The notes: generated from the letters alone by a model not told the origin. 64,000 nt of DNA from Nostoc sp. CENA543 (GCF_002896875.1 NZ_CP023278.1:5092501-5156500), one strand, 5' to 3'; positions 1 to 10,138 are shown, counted from the stretch's first letter. Numbers and translations are program-made.

Positions 1-2
1 TT

Positions 3-191
3 CCCCTGACTTACGCTGATACCAATCTTCGCTATTTGATGTCTGGCAGTTTAGTAAATTTAGAAGGCGATATTCTCGGTAAATACGTGGAAAAATTCCT
101 TCACCCTGGCAAAAGTTATCACAATACCTCAGATGATGCTGGTTTCAATGATATTACACCCGCATTTTTAGCAGAACACGGATATTTGTAA
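3..191 (+). CDS. C-terminal fragment of an unidentified protein
   Basis: An open frame enters from the left edge and closes with TAA at 189-191, giving the last 62 residues of a larger protein ending in AEHGYL. Composition and codon use look like a real cyanobacterial protein. I do not recognise the family and no catalytic motif is visible. The next gene is convergent on the other strand, separated by about 150 bp of G-rich repeat DNA. Confidence 0.6.
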   Translation, partial: PLTYADTNLRYLMSGSLVNLEGDILGKYVEKFLHPGKSYHNTSDDAGFNDITPAFLAEHGYL

Positions 192-345
192 ACAGGGTAC
201 TGGTTACTGGGGATTGGGTATAGGGCATGGGGCATGGGGCAAGCAGGAAGTGTGGGAGGGGTGGGAGGAGAGGGAAGAAATCTTTCCCCCTCTCTCCCCA
301 CACTCCCCACACTTCCCCATCTTCCCAGTCCCCAGTCCCCAATCC
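192..345. repeat. G-rich/C-rich degenerate heptamer repeat between convergent genes
   Basis: This gap holds GGGGATTGGG/GGGCATGGGG-type units followed by CCCCAGTCCCC units on the same strand. The G-rich and C-rich halves can pair, so the region may also form a hairpin between the two convergent gene ends. The same low-complexity family recurs in many gaps of this window. Confidence 0.6.
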
Positions 346-1908
346 CTACTCCCTCTTCAACGCCTGTGCTGTCTGCACGCCTCGTAATAATTGGCTGAGG
401 GCGACTTGCAATTCTACACCAGGATCAACAGCCACCCATCCGTTTTGTGTGAGATGACGGACTTCAAAGTGTAGGTGGGGGCCTGTGGAGTTGCCGGTGC
501 TACCTACACGCCCAATTACAGTTCCTGGTTCCACCCATTGTCCTGGTTGCACCAAGATTTCTGACATATGACCGTAGAGGGTTTGTTGAGCAGAACTGTG
601 GTTGAGGATGACGGTTAAACCATAGCCACCTACCCAATCAGCTGTCTCTACTTGACCTCTAGCAGCCGCCAAAATGGGAGTACCTAAGGGCGCACCTAAG
701 TCAGTACCAGCGTGGAAACGGCGATCGCCTGTGATGGGGTGAATCCGCCAACCAAATATAGATGTTACTGGTGCTGCTGCGGCTAGAGGATATACCATCC
801 CATTGCCACCACGGTAAGCTAATGTGCTGGTGTAGGGAATTTGCGGTAATACTGAAGCTAAGGGAATATCGTAAGCTACATTACTCTCACGGGGGGCTAT
901 GTTCCCTTCTGCCATTGGTGGGGGTAATGTCCCAGCACTAGGTGCAATGGGAGTAGCACTGACTTTCGTGGTAGCGAATTCGCTGGGGTTGGGAATAAAA
1001 CGGTTGGGTTGGAAAGCTGTTTTATTGGTGCTACCTACAGGTACTTGAGAACCACGCCATCTGCTTTGGCTTGGTGCAGTAGCTAAGGTGCGGACGGGGG
1101 ATGCTGTAGCTAACTGCGCTGTTTGACTGTTTCTAATCCATGTAGGGGCTGATTTAGCTGTACGCTGATTAGATGATGGTGTTTGCGCGCAAGCACTACC
1201 AGTTACCCCTTGTCCAGAATTCACAACTGTACGACAACCGCTAGAACGTTCTGTGAGAATTACAGAATTTGGTGCTTGATAAGTTCCAGTTGTATTGGCA
1301 CTGTAATCATTGGGATCAATATAGGCGTTGTTATAATCCTGCTTGGGTTGCCTAACTGTAACACTGTTATTGTTATCTGATGCGTTTGATGGTTGGGTAA
1401 CTACTGGTTTTTTCTCTGTGAATGATGGTTGAGCAACTACTGGTTTTTGCTCAGATATAGTTACTTCCCGTTGGGGTTTAACTTTGGCGTTTGGGGTTGG
1501 TGTAACTTGAGAAGCTTCTACTTGGGGTTGTGACTTTCTCACACTAAAAACTGGCTCATTTGGCTCATTTTCAATGCTGGGTTGAGATTGTCTAACAGGC
1601 TTTGGTGATTGTGAAACTTCTGATTGACGTAGCCTTTGCCGGAGTTTACCTTGCCGTGCCGAGAATTTTGGTTGTGATGGCGATGCTGCGGGTACAACAA
1701 CATCTTTTTTCACAGGAATAACTGGTGCTGCTGTTGGTTGGGAAGTTTCAACAGTAGGAACAATGTTATCGATGGATGTTTCTGTTTGAGCTAACACCAA
1801 GCCGCCACTGAGGAGGCTAACACCACCTAACCAACACAGACCTTGTGCTGGTAGAGTGTAGGCTAGGCGTTTCTTCGGATTATGGGCAGAGTGATTGCGC
1901 TGCGTCAT
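346..1908 (-). CDS. M23-family peptidoglycan metallopeptidase (LytM/NlpD-like)
   Basis: This 520-residue envelope protein has a hydrophobic segment near residues 22-41, best read as a signal peptide or membrane anchor. A long low-complexity Pro/Gln/Ser/Thr region follows to about residue 370, and a C-terminal M23 domain spans about 380-490. The zinc-site motifs are complete: HAGTD (H399, D403) and HLHFE (second His about 480), with YGHM before them. M23 enzymes cleave peptide cross-links in peptidoglycan, or act as activators when degenerate; the intact ligands argue for an active enzyme in the periplasm. The disordered linker probably spans the cell wall. The gene is transcribed alone, about 100 bp downstream of the birA 3' end on the same strand. 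Family assignment is firm; substrate is inferred. Confidence 0.9.
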   Translation of the reverse strand: MTQRNHSAHNPKKRLAYTLPAQGLCWLGGVSLLSGGLVLAQTETSIDNIVPTVETSQPTAAPVIPVKKDVVVPAASPSQPKFSARQGKLRQRLRQSEVSQSPKPVRQSQPSIENEPNEPVFSVRKSQPQVEASQVTPTPNAKVKPQREVTISEQKPVVAQPSFTEKKPVVTQPSNASDNNNSVTVRQPKQDYNNAYIDPNDYSANTTGTYQAPNSVILTERSSGCRTVVNSGQGVTGSACAQTPSSNQRTAKSAPTWIRNSQTAQLATASPVRTLATAPSQSRWRGSQVPVGSTNKTAFQPNRFIPNPSEFATTKVSATPIAPSAGTLPPPMAEGNIAPRESNVAYDIPLASVLPQIPYTSTLAYRGGNGMVYPLAAAAPVTSIFGWRIHPITGDRRFHAGTDLGAPLGTPILAAARGQVETADWVGGYGLTVILNHSSAQQTLYGHMSEILVQPGQWVEPGTVIGRVGSTGNSTGPHLHFEVRHLTQNGWVAVDPGVELQVALSQLLRGVQTAQALKRE

Positions 1909-2008
1909 TGTTTCTCTCAGTTGAGTTGTGTCTTATGTGCCTAAAGAGATGATGCCAGTGGTTTGTCTTACCCAAAGAGCGAAATTGTCAACAAACCTGA
2001 TATGAATC

Positions 2009-2872
2009 TTAAGAACTACGATAACCCAAACTAATTCTACCGGGTTCTAGATGAATTTCTGGTGTTTTCATATCAGTTATGCAACCTCTTTCTAAGGATA
2101 CTCGTAAACTCCCTTGAGGTGTTACGCCCACAACATTACCTGCGAGGTCGTTGACGTAAACGCGATCGCCCATGTTCACCAAAAACTCTAAATAACGAGA
2201 CACAAGTATATTAATTCCTTCTTCCAAAAGGCAGACCACACCCGATTCTATGCCTAATAGCACTTGACAAATTAAGGTTTCTATATCGGGAACTGGGGAT
2301 TGGGCATTGTATTTTTCCTCCCCTGCGCCCCTGCACCCCTGCCCCCCTGCCTCTCTTGCCTCCCCTAGCCATGACTGTAAATTAATCCCCGTTTCCGGTA
2401 CAGGATTAGCCCAGTTAATCCCGACACCAACTATTGCTTGTGTGATTTGGCCTTGATTCACTTTGGTTTCTGTTAGAATTCCGCCTAATTTGCGTCCTTC
2501 TAAAACTAAATCATTCGGCCATTTAATTCCGACATTAATTCCACATTGACGCAATTGATGTGTAATCCCCCAAGCGGTAGCTAACGTGAGTTGATAACTA
2601 GCATTAGCTGCTATATGGGGATTAATCGCCACAGAAAGGTATAATCCGCCTGTTTGGGAAATCCACTGTCGTCCCCATTGTCCTTTTCCGGACGTTTGTT
2701 GTGTGGCAATCACTACATTACCTGCTGTCGCGCCTTGGCTAATTAACTCCCAAAGCGTTAGATTAGTTGAGGTAACACAGTCATAGATATGTAGAGTAAA
2801 AGGTAAATAACCATACTTGCGCTCAGTGGCGAGGGCAGTTAAGATTTTTTGCTGATCAAGTTTGACAGCCAT
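2009..2872 (-). CDS. birA: Biotin--[acetyl-CoA-carboxylase] ligase
   Basis: This cytoplasmic enzyme makes biotinyl-AMP and transfers biotin to the carboxyl carrier protein of acetyl-CoA carboxylase. It is the short, HTH-less class: 287 residues starting directly in the catalytic domain. The biotin-binding loop reads GKGQWGRQW (residues 62-70), the KWPND motif is at 117-121, and a small C-terminal SH3-like domain follows (MGDRVYVND...). Residues about 171-196 are a Gly/Arg/Glu-rich segment encoded by the same C-rich repeat found between genes elsewhere in the window, so the loop looks repeat-derived and inserted in frame. The enzyme is probably still functional because all active-site motifs are intact. 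It is divergent from the PgeF gene with about 70 bp between starts. Confidence 0.9.
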   Translation of the reverse strand: MAVKLDQQKILTALATERKYGYLPFTLHIYDCVTSTNLTLWELISQGATAGNVVIATQQTSGKGQWGRQWISQTGGLYLSVAINPHIAANASYQLTLATAWGITHQLRQCGINVGIKWPNDLVLEGRKLGGILTETKVNQGQITQAIVGVGINWANPVPETGINLQSWLGEAREAGGQGCRGAGEEKYNAQSPVPDIETLICQVLLGIESGVVCLLEEGINILVSRYLEFLVNMGDRVYVNDLAGNVVGVTPQGSLRVSLERGCITDMKTPEIHLEPGRISLGYRSS

Positions 2873-2941
2873 TAGCCTAAAATTCCGTAGTTCAAGTTAG
2901 CATGAATTGGCTGATAAGTTTCTGATTAGGTTTGGTTCAAG

Positions 2942-3715
2942 ATGCACACTTGGCATTGGCATGATTGGGAGGGACTACCATACCTAACTTGTAGTCTCTT
3001 AAAGAATTGGCAACACGGCTTTTTTACCCAGCAGTTTTGGCCGCGATCGCCCGACGAGTTAACAAAGGTGCTGCACCCAGAAGCATCAGCATATCGTTTG
3101 AAACAGGTACATGGCAATACAGTCCTCACCCCCAGAGAAATAGCCGCTAATCTGGATGCAGAAGATGAATTAGCCCTGGCAGATGGTTTAATGAGCGAAG
3201 CACCCTTACAAGCTGTGTGGGTAGCCAGTGCTGATTGTACACCCGTGTTAATTGGAGATATCAAAACTGGACAGGTAGCAGCACTCCATGCGGGTTGGCG
3301 GGGTACAGCGAAGAAAATTGTCCCCCAGGCGATCGCTAGGATGCAAGCCCAAGGTAGCCAACTAGCAGACTTGCGGATTGCTATGGGGCCAGCTATTGCT
3401 GGAGAAGTTTACCAAGTTTCTGTGGAAGTTGCCGCAGAAATTGGAGCTAGCATTATACCACATGAAGATAACCAAAAAATTGTTCAGACATTACATGATT
3501 TACCCCATTCTCCATTGTTAGCTGATCCTGAGCCTGGAAGAGTCAGGGTAGATGTCCGCCGAGTCAATGCGTTGCAAATGGAAAATTTAGGGATTAGTGC
3601 GGAACAGATAGCGATCGCACCCTACTGTACTTACCAAACTCCAGATCATTTCTTTTCCTACCGTCGTGAGCAACAGAAAAAAGTACAATGGTCTGGCATT
3701 GTTAGTGTTGTTTAA
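2942..3715 (+). CDS. pgeF: PgeF/YfiH-family protein (laccase-domain, purine nucleoside phosphorylase-like)
   Basis: The 257-residue length is normal for the COG1496/DUF152 family. The three conserved metal/active-site residues are visible: His57 in VHGNT, Cys99 in ADCTP and His116 in LHAGWRGT. Members were first called polyphenol oxidases or laccases; characterised homologues have purine nucleoside/adenosine phosphorylase-type activity or, as PgeF, hydrolyse mis-incorporated L-Ser from peptidoglycan precursors. The sequence alone does not separate these. The gene lies back-to-back with birA, so the 70-bp gap should hold both promoters. Nothing looks truncated. Confidence 0.85.
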   Translation: MHTWHWHDWEGLPYLTCSLLKNWQHGFFTQQFWPRSPDELTKVLHPEASAYRLKQVHGNTVLTPREIAANLDAEDELALADGLMSEAPLQAVWVASADCTPVLIGDIKTGQVAALHAGWRGTAKKIVPQAIARMQAQGSQLADLRIAMGPAIAGEVYQVSVEVAAEIGASIIPHEDNQKIVQTLHDLPHSPLLADPEPGRVRVDVRRVNALQMENLGISAEQIAIAPYCTYQTPDHFFSYRREQQKKVQWSGIVSVV

Positions 3716-4299
3716 ATCACCGAAACAGTGGTGAGTGCTGAGTAGTAAGTGCTGAGTTGAAACTAAAATTAGTTGCACGGGCTGAACGTCATGCTACTGC
3801 TAACAGCACTTTCAACTCAGCACTAATGAACTTTGCTTGTGCCTGATTCTCTTTAACTTTAGGGACTTCCAGATAAAAAAAATACCCAAACTTTAGGGTG
3901 CGTCAGTATGAATAATCTCTTGGTATAGTTAGGTTTTCTCGCACTGACGCACCCTACTAAGGCGTTTATTGGGGATAATTTATTTTTTGGTGTTCCCTTA
4001 AAAGCGATATACCACACATTAATAAGAGATAATTTTTAGGATTTAAAAAATGTTTAAACCCTAAGAATTATCAGTATATTTACTATCAAATTAATCATCA
4101 TTTAAATTCCTATTTAATTTTTGAGTAAAACTTCCTATAACCTTTCATTAATTGTTAAAATTTACCTAAAAAAATACCTTTTTTTCCCCTACATCCCTAC
4201 ACCCTTATACCCCTACCCCCTATTTATTACTCATTGATGTTCCTAGATGCTAAATGGGAACAATACGTCATATAGATAATTGCGTGAGTATAAATTTGT
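3716..4299. other. Intergenic region with repeat fragments and a hairpin element
   Basis: There is no convincing gene in these 584 bp. From 3725 to 3830 there are GAGTGCTGAGT-type units and an inverted copy of the TGTTAGCGGTAGC..GTTTAGCC family (3772-3813). At 3894-3956 lies a perfect inverted repeat. The remainder is AT-rich DNA with a C-rich heptamer patch at 4185-4225, and it leads into the kinase gene, so its promoter must be here. Confidence 0.6.
3894..3956. repeat. Small inverted-repeat element (MITE-like), GTGCGTCAGT arms
   Basis: TAGGGTGCGTCAGT at 3894-3907 is perfectly complementary to ACTGACGCACCCTA at 3943-3956, with a 35-bp spacer. A shorter relative with TTGCGTCAGT arms occurs at 36005-36059, so this looks like a dispersed family rather than a gene-specific terminator. 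Confidence 0.65.
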
Positions 4300-7200
4300 A
4301 TGGCAGTTTCATTAGAGACAAGTTTTGTAATTCCAGGCTATCGCTTCACAGAGCAAATATACATAGGTAGCAAAACCATTGTCTATCGAGCTATTAGGTC
4401 AGCAGATGAAACACCAGTCATCATCAAACTGATGCGGAAAGAAAATCCCAATCTCAATGAAATTGCTCAGTTTCATAATCAATACACCATCACCAAAAAT
4501 CTAGACATACCAGGGATTATTAAACCCCTAAATATCGAAAATTATGGCGACAACTACGCCATAGTTTTGGAAGATATGGGCGGAATATCTCTATCAGAAT
4601 GGCGACGACAAAACGGTATCAGTCTAGAGGAATTCTTCTCGATAGCCATCAATATAGTCACTATCCTAGAAAAAATACATAAAGCCAGAATTATTCACAA
4701 AGATATCAAACCTGCCAATATCTTAATTAACCCAGAAACACAAGAAATTAGAATTATAGATTTCAGTATCGCCAGCTTGCTACCAAGGGAAATTCAATTA
4801 CTGAAAAACCCCAACGTCTTAGAAGGAACACTAGCGTATATATCCCCTGAACAAACCGGTAGGATGAATCGAGGTGTTGACTATCGTAGTGACTTTTATT
4901 CTTTGGGAGTGACCTTTTTTGAATTGCTCACGGGAGAATTACCTTTTAGTAGTAAAGATCCAATGGAGTTGGTCTACTGTCATATTGCCAAAATACCACC
5001 AAGATTAGGTCACAAAATCGAAATCCCGCAAGCTCTTGCAGATATTGTCATGAAGCTAATGGCAAAAAATGCCGAAGACCGTTATCAAAGTGCCTATGGT
5101 CTAATTCATGATTTAGAAACTTGTCAACAGCAGTGGCAAACTACAAAACAGATTACACAGTTTAATTTAGCAACTAAAGATATTGCTGACTGTTTCCTTA
5201 TTCCTGAAAAACTCTATGGTCGTCAAACAGCAGTAACAAATTTATTAGCTGCTTTTGAGCGTGTTACCCAGGGGAAAACAGAATTAGTATTAGTTGCGGG
5301 TGCTTCTGGGGTTGGGAAAACTGCTGTAGTAAATGAGGTACATAAGCCTATTGTTCGCCAACGTAGTTATTTTATTCAAGGTAAGTTTGAACAATTGCAA
5401 AGAGATATTCCCTTATTTGCTTTTGTGCAAGCATTTAAAGATTTAATTGGGCAGATTTTGAGTGAATCTGATGCTCAAATTCAAACTTGGAAAACTCAAC
5501 TTCAGTCAGCTTTAGGTGAACAAGCACAAGTCATAATTGATCTAATTCCAGATTTGGAACTAATTTTGGGTGAACAGCCTCCGGTGACTGGGTTAGCTGG
5601 GAATGCGGCGGAACATCGATTAAATTTATTATTGCAACGATTTATTCAGGTGTTTACAGCCAATGAACGTCCCTTAGTGCTGTTTTTAGATGATTTGCAA
5701 TGGGCTGATGCTGCATCTTTGAAGTTACTCCAACTATTAATGTCTCCCTCAGAATCATCCTTGACGGTGGCTGAATCTCATCTAGCTGAAAATTCTCACT
5801 CCGGTTTATTATTAATTGGTGCATATCGTGACCATGAAATTTTCCCAGGTCATCCTTTAGAACTGACCATTAATGAAATTCTTAAGTCAGATGGTAGCTT
5901 ACAAATTATAACTCTGGCTACCTTAACATTTGAAGATTTAACTCATCTTGTTACTGACACATTACATTGCCCAAAAAATCTGGCTATTCCTCTAACTCAA
6001 ATTATCTTTGCTACAACTCAAGGTAATCCTTTCTTTACTCATCAATTTCTAAAATATCTATATCAAGAAAATATCATTGAGTTCAATCATCATCTTGAAT
6101 ATTGGCATTGTGATATTAGCAAAGTTGAAGCATTGCAACTAACAGATAATGTAGTTGAATTTATGAAAATTCAATTACTGAAGCTACAACAATCAACTCA
6201 GCAAGCATTGCAACTAGCAGCTTGTATTGGGCATCATTTTGATTTAAAGACTTTAGCAATTGTTTATGAAAAGTCTTTAGCTGAGACTATATCAGATTTA
6301 CGTGCAGCGATGCTAGAAGGGATGATTTTACTGCAATCTGAAGTTTATCAGTTATTAGAAGTTAATACTGATCAACAATATCAGTTAGTTAATTCAGAAC
6401 AGGAAGAATCTACAAATTCTCTTTATCAATTATCTCAATGCCAATTTGTTCACGATCGCATCCAACAAGCTGCCTATTCTCTAATTCCAGAACAGCAAAA
6501 ACTCTCACTACATTTAAAGATAGGCAAATTACTATTTGATCATACTCCTACTAGTAAATTAGAAGAAAATATTTTTAGTATTGTCAATCAATTGAACATG
6601 GCAATACAGTTAATTGTAGAGCCTAGTGAACGTATTAAACTAGTCGAGATGAATCTCCAAGCTGGGCATAAGGCTTTAATTTCTACAGCCTATTCCTCAG
6701 CTAGAAAATATTTAAATACAGGTATTCAATTACTACCTCAGCAAAGTTGGGACACTCACTATCACCTCACTTTAGCTTTATATGAAACTGCCACCGAGAC
6801 ATCATATCTGGCTGGTGACTTTGAGCAAATGGAAGCATTAGCACAAGTTGTATTATCAAAAGCAAAAACCAAAATAGACCAACTGAAAATTTATGATGTC
6901 AAGATTAGAAACTATAGTTCGCAGGGTAAAGCACTAGAAGCCATTGAAATTGCGTTAGATTTTTGTCAGGTTTTAGGAGTGAAATTTCCCAAAAAGCCTA
7001 GCCAATTAGATGTACAACAAGAAATACAAAAAATCTATAGCAATTTAGCTAACAAGTGCATTGAAGATTTAATTGATTTACCAGAAATGCAAGATGTTGA
7101 AGCATTAGCTTTGATGCGAGTTCTTGCTAGTGCATTTAGTTCTTTTTACCAAGCTTTTCCAGCCCTTATGCCATTGGTATGTTTAAAACAAATAGATTTA

Positions 7201-9885
7201 TCATTACAGTTTGGTAATTCCCCTTTATCAGCCTTTGCATACGCTATTTATGGCTTTATGCTCTGTGGTGTAGTTGGTGATATTGCATCTGGTTATCAGT
7301 TTGGTAAATTAGCTGTCAATTTAGCTCATAAATTTAATGATAAAGAAGTCAAAGCCAAAAGTATGGGGACTTTTAACTCCCATATTAGTCACTGGCACAT
7401 TCATCTGAGAGATACATTAAAGAACTTTTTAGAAACCTATACAGTTGCACTGGAAACGGGAGATTTAGAATTTGCAGCTTTTTCGCTGCAAAATTATGGT
7501 TACTCTGCATTTTTTCTGGGTAAAGAACTAGGATATCTCCAACAAGAATTAGCTAAACATAGCTCTGCCATCAAGCAGATTAATCAAGAAAAAGTATTTT
7601 ATTGGCAGGAGATTTATCATCAGACAGTCTTGAATTTGCTAGAAGATAGAGAAAATAGCTTTGATTTATCGGGAGAAGTATACGACGAAGTAAAAATGCT
7701 ACCCATCCACCTCAAAGATAATGATGGTATAGCTATTTCACACTTGTATTTATGTAGGACTTATCTCTGCTATCTGTTTCAGGACTATAGCAAAGCCTGG
7801 GAAAATACCAAAAAAACGGCAGAGTTTTTACATGGTGGTGTAGGGACTTTAACTTACACTCAATTTCATTTTTATGATTCTCTAGTACGTTTAGCTGTAT
7901 ATATTGATCTGAGCGAATCTGAACAACAAGAAATTTTAGTGCAAGTCAAAGTTAATCAAGAAAAACTTCAGCATTGGGCAAGTTATGCACCGATGAATTA
8001 TTTACATAAATTTCATTTGGTAGAAGCTGAGTATCATCGGGTTTTAGATAATAAAACAGCAGCAATGGATAACTATGAGCGGGCTATAAATTTAGCTAAA
8101 GAAAATGATTATATTCATGAAGCAGCTTTAGCTTGTGAATTGGCTGCTCAATTCTATTTAGCATGGGGAAAACAAAGAATAGTACCCAACTATTTAACTG
8201 ATGCGTATCGCGCTTATCAACGTTGGGGTGCAGTTGCAAAAGTCAAACACCTCCAAAAACGCTATCCCCAATTACTCACACCCATAATTCAGCAAGAAAT
8301 GCTCAAAACTCAAATTGTCAGCAAACGAGAACCAATTACTGTTTCTATGCTGACATCTTTGTCTGCAACTAAAACTAGTGAAACGGTGATTAGTTCTCAC
8401 ACCAGTGTTTCTGAGATGCTGGATTTAGGAAGTGTGATTAAAGCATCTCAGTTACTCTCTGGAGAAATTGAACTAGAACAATTACTTTCTACTTTAATGG
8501 CTGTGGTGATGGAAAATGCTGGCGCATCAAAAGCAGTATTGATGTTGAGTGATAGTGATACAGATTTCAAAGTCACCGCCGTAAGTTATAGTGCTGAGAG
8601 TGGGAATATCTTGACTGATTTCCCATCAATTAATTTAGAAGATAGTCAAGATATTCCCCTGACTCTGATTAATTATGTCAAACGCACCAAAGAAATGTTT
8701 GTCTGTGATGATGCTAAAACAGTAGCGTTTTTAGCAGGCGATCGCTATATTCAAAACCAACAACCCCAAAGCCTAGTTTGCATTCCCATTATTAATCAAG
8801 GGAAGTTACTAGGTATGATGTACCTGGAGAATAATCTTACCATTGGGGCATTCACACGCGATCGCATTGAAGTCCTCAAACTCATCACCACCCAAGCCGC
8901 TATTTCTCTAGAAAATGCTATTCTCTACGAAAATCTCGCCACCGCCAATCAACGTTTAGAAGAACAAAACCAAACCCTAGAACAAAAAGTTGCCCAGAGA
9001 ACTCAAGAGTTAGAAGAAAAAAATCAATATTTACAACAAACCTTACTAAAATTACAACATACCCAAACCCAATTAGTACAAAGTGAAAAAATGTCTTCTT
9101 TGGGACAAATGGTAGCCGGAATTGCCCATGAAATCAATAATCCTATTAACTTTATTCATGGCAATATTAATCATGCCCATGACTATGTACAAGACTTACT
9201 AGATTTAGTCGAGATTTATCAACAAGAATATCCCAGCCCTTCTGATATCATTGCCGAAAAATCCCAAGCAATAGATATTAAATTCCTCATACAAGACTTA
9301 CCTAAAGTGCTGGACTCCATGAAAATCGGCAGTTCACGCATTCGTAATATTGTGATTGGGTTACGTAACTTTTCCCGTCTAGATGAATCAGAGATGAAAC
9401 CTGTAGATATACATGAAGGTATTGAAAGTACCCTCATGATTTTACAGCACAGACTCAAAGAAAAGAGTGATTCACCAGAAATTTTAGTTACAAAAGAATA
9501 TACCCAATTGCCATTGGTTAATTGTTATGCCGGTCAATTAAATCAAGTCTTTATGAATATCATTAGTAATGCTATTGACGCATTAGAAGATTCTAGATTG
9601 ACAGCTAGTGATCCATCAAAATATCTCCAGATTATCATTAAAACTGAGTTGTTAGCATCAAATACAGTTAGAGTGAGCATTACTGATAATGGTTCTGGGA
9701 TGACAGAAACAACCAAACAAAAAATATTTGACCCATTTTTCACTACTAAGCCTATCGGTAGTGGTACAGGCTTAGGGTTATCAATTAGCTATCAAGTAGT
9801 AGTAGAAAAACACAAAGGTCAGTTAACTTGTAATTCCACATTGGGTAAAGGAACTGAATTTTTAATTGATATTCCCATTCAATAG
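4300..9885 (+). CDS. HstK-type hybrid: Ser/Thr kinase + AAA ATPase + GAF + histidine kinase
   Basis: A very large 1861-residue signalling protein. The protein-kinase domain spans about 15-275, with catalytic Lys43, HKDIKPAN (Asp135, Asn140), DFS in place of DFG (154-156) and SPE in place of APE (182-184). A STAND/AAA-type NTPase follows, with Walker A GASGVGKT near 334-341 and Walker B LVLFLDD. A long helical TPR-like middle precedes a GAF sensor domain at about 1375-1545, a coiled coil, and a HisKA domain with GIAHEINNPINF (His about 1610). The HATPase domain ends the protein with DNGSGM and GTGLGLS. This architecture is the HstK/Pkn41 class known from heterocystous cyanobacteria. The ligand and output are unknown; no response regulator is adjacent. 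It is a monocistronic unit flanked by repeats. Confidence 0.93.
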   Translation: MAVSLETSFVIPGYRFTEQIYIGSKTIVYRAIRSADETPVIIKLMRKENPNLNEIAQFHNQYTITKNLDIPGIIKPLNIENYGDNYAIVLEDMGGISLSEWRRQNGISLEEFFSIAINIVTILEKIHKARIIHKDIKPANILINPETQEIRIIDFSIASLLPREIQLLKNPNVLEGTLAYISPEQTGRMNRGVDYRSDFYSLGVTFFELLTGELPFSSKDPMELVYCHIAKIPPRLGHKIEIPQALADIVMKLMAKNAEDRYQSAYGLIHDLETCQQQWQTTKQITQFNLATKDIADCFLIPEKLYGRQTAVTNLLAAFERVTQGKTELVLVAGASGVGKTAVVNEVHKPIVRQRSYFIQGKFEQLQRDIPLFAFVQAFKDLIGQILSESDAQIQTWKTQLQSALGEQAQVIIDLIPDLELILGEQPPVTGLAGNAAEHRLNLLLQRFIQVFTANERPLVLFLDDLQWADAASLKLLQLLMSPSESSLTVAESHLAENSHSGLLLIGAYRDHEIFPGHPLELTINEILKSDGSLQIITLATLTFEDLTHLVTDTLHCPKNLAIPLTQIIFATTQGNPFFTHQFLKYLYQENIIEFNHHLEYWHCDISKVEALQLTDNVVEFMKIQLLKLQQSTQQALQLAACIGHHFDLKTLAIVYEKSLAETISDLRAAMLEGMILLQSEVYQLLEVNTDQQYQLVNSEQEESTNSLYQLSQCQFVHDRIQQAAYSLIPEQQKLSLHLKIGKLLFDHTPTSKLEENIFSIVNQLNMAIQLIVEPSERIKLVEMNLQAGHKALISTAYSSARKYLNTGIQLLPQQSWDTHYHLTLALYETATETSYLAGDFEQMEALAQVVLSKAKTKIDQLKIYDVKIRNYSSQGKALEAIEIALDFCQVLGVKFPKKPSQLDVQQEIQKIYSNLANKCIEDLIDLPEMQDVEALALMRVLASAFSSFYQAFPALMPLVCLKQIDLSLQFGNSPLSAFAYAIYGFMLCGVVGDIASGYQFGKLAVNLAHKFNDKEVKAKSMGTFNSHISHWHIHLRDTLKNFLETYTVALETGDLEFAAFSLQNYGYSAFFLGKELGYLQQELAKHSSAIKQINQEKVFYWQEIYHQTVLNLLEDRENSFDLSGEVYDEVKMLPIHLKDNDGIAISHLYLCRTYLCYLFQDYSKAWENTKKTAEFLHGGVGTLTYTQFHFYDSLVRLAVYIDLSESEQQEILVQVKVNQEKLQHWASYAPMNYLHKFHLVEAEYHRVLDNKTAAMDNYERAINLAKENDYIHEAALACELAAQFYLAWGKQRIVPNYLTDAYRAYQRWGAVAKVKHLQKRYPQLLTPIIQQEMLKTQIVSKREPITVSMLTSLSATKTSETVISSHTSVSEMLDLGSVIKASQLLSGEIELEQLLSTLMAVVMENAGASKAVLMLSDSDTDFKVTAVSYSAESGNILTDFPSINLEDSQDIPLTLINYVKRTKEMFVCDDAKTVAFLAGDRYIQNQQPQSLVCIPIINQGKLLGMMYLENNLTIGAFTRDRIEVLKLITTQAAISLENAILYENLATANQRLEEQNQTLEQKVAQRTQELEEKNQYLQQTLLKLQHTQTQLVQSEKMSSLGQMVAGIAHEINNPINFIHGNINHAHDYVQDLLDLVEIYQQEYPSPSDIIAEKSQAIDIKFLIQDLPKVLDSMKIGSSRIRNIVIGLRNFSRLDESEMKPVDIHEGIESTLMILQHRLKEKSDSPEILVTKEYTQLPLVNCYAGQLNQVFMNIISNAIDALEDSRLTASDPSKYLQIIIKTELLASNTVRVSITDNGSGMTETTKQKIFDPFFTTKPIGSGTGLGLSISYQVVVEKHKGQLTCNSTLGKGTEFLIDIPIQ

Positions 9886-10138
9886 ACCTGTCTTAAAAAT
9901 GGGGATTGGGTATTGGGAATTGGGTATGGGAAAATTGATTTTTATTGTTCCGTTGAGAGCATAGCTCATAGAATATTTTGCAAAATTAATGATTATAGTG
10001 TAATTATTTTCATCCTTGCGCCTACTCTACGAGTTCCGCGTTATCAGTATGCACGAAACAAAAAAAATACACCCTAGTTTATAGAGTGTATACATATTAT
10101 GTTATGGCAGTAGAATATCAATATAAATTCACAATACT
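9886..10138. other. Intergenic region after the kinase gene
   Basis: No gene is visible. There is a short GGGGATTGGGTATTGGG repeat patch at 9899-9930, then AT-rich DNA containing a possible short hairpin around 10060-10095 (CACCCTAGTTTATAGAGTG). It separates the convergent kinase and monooxygenase genes. Confidence 0.5.
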
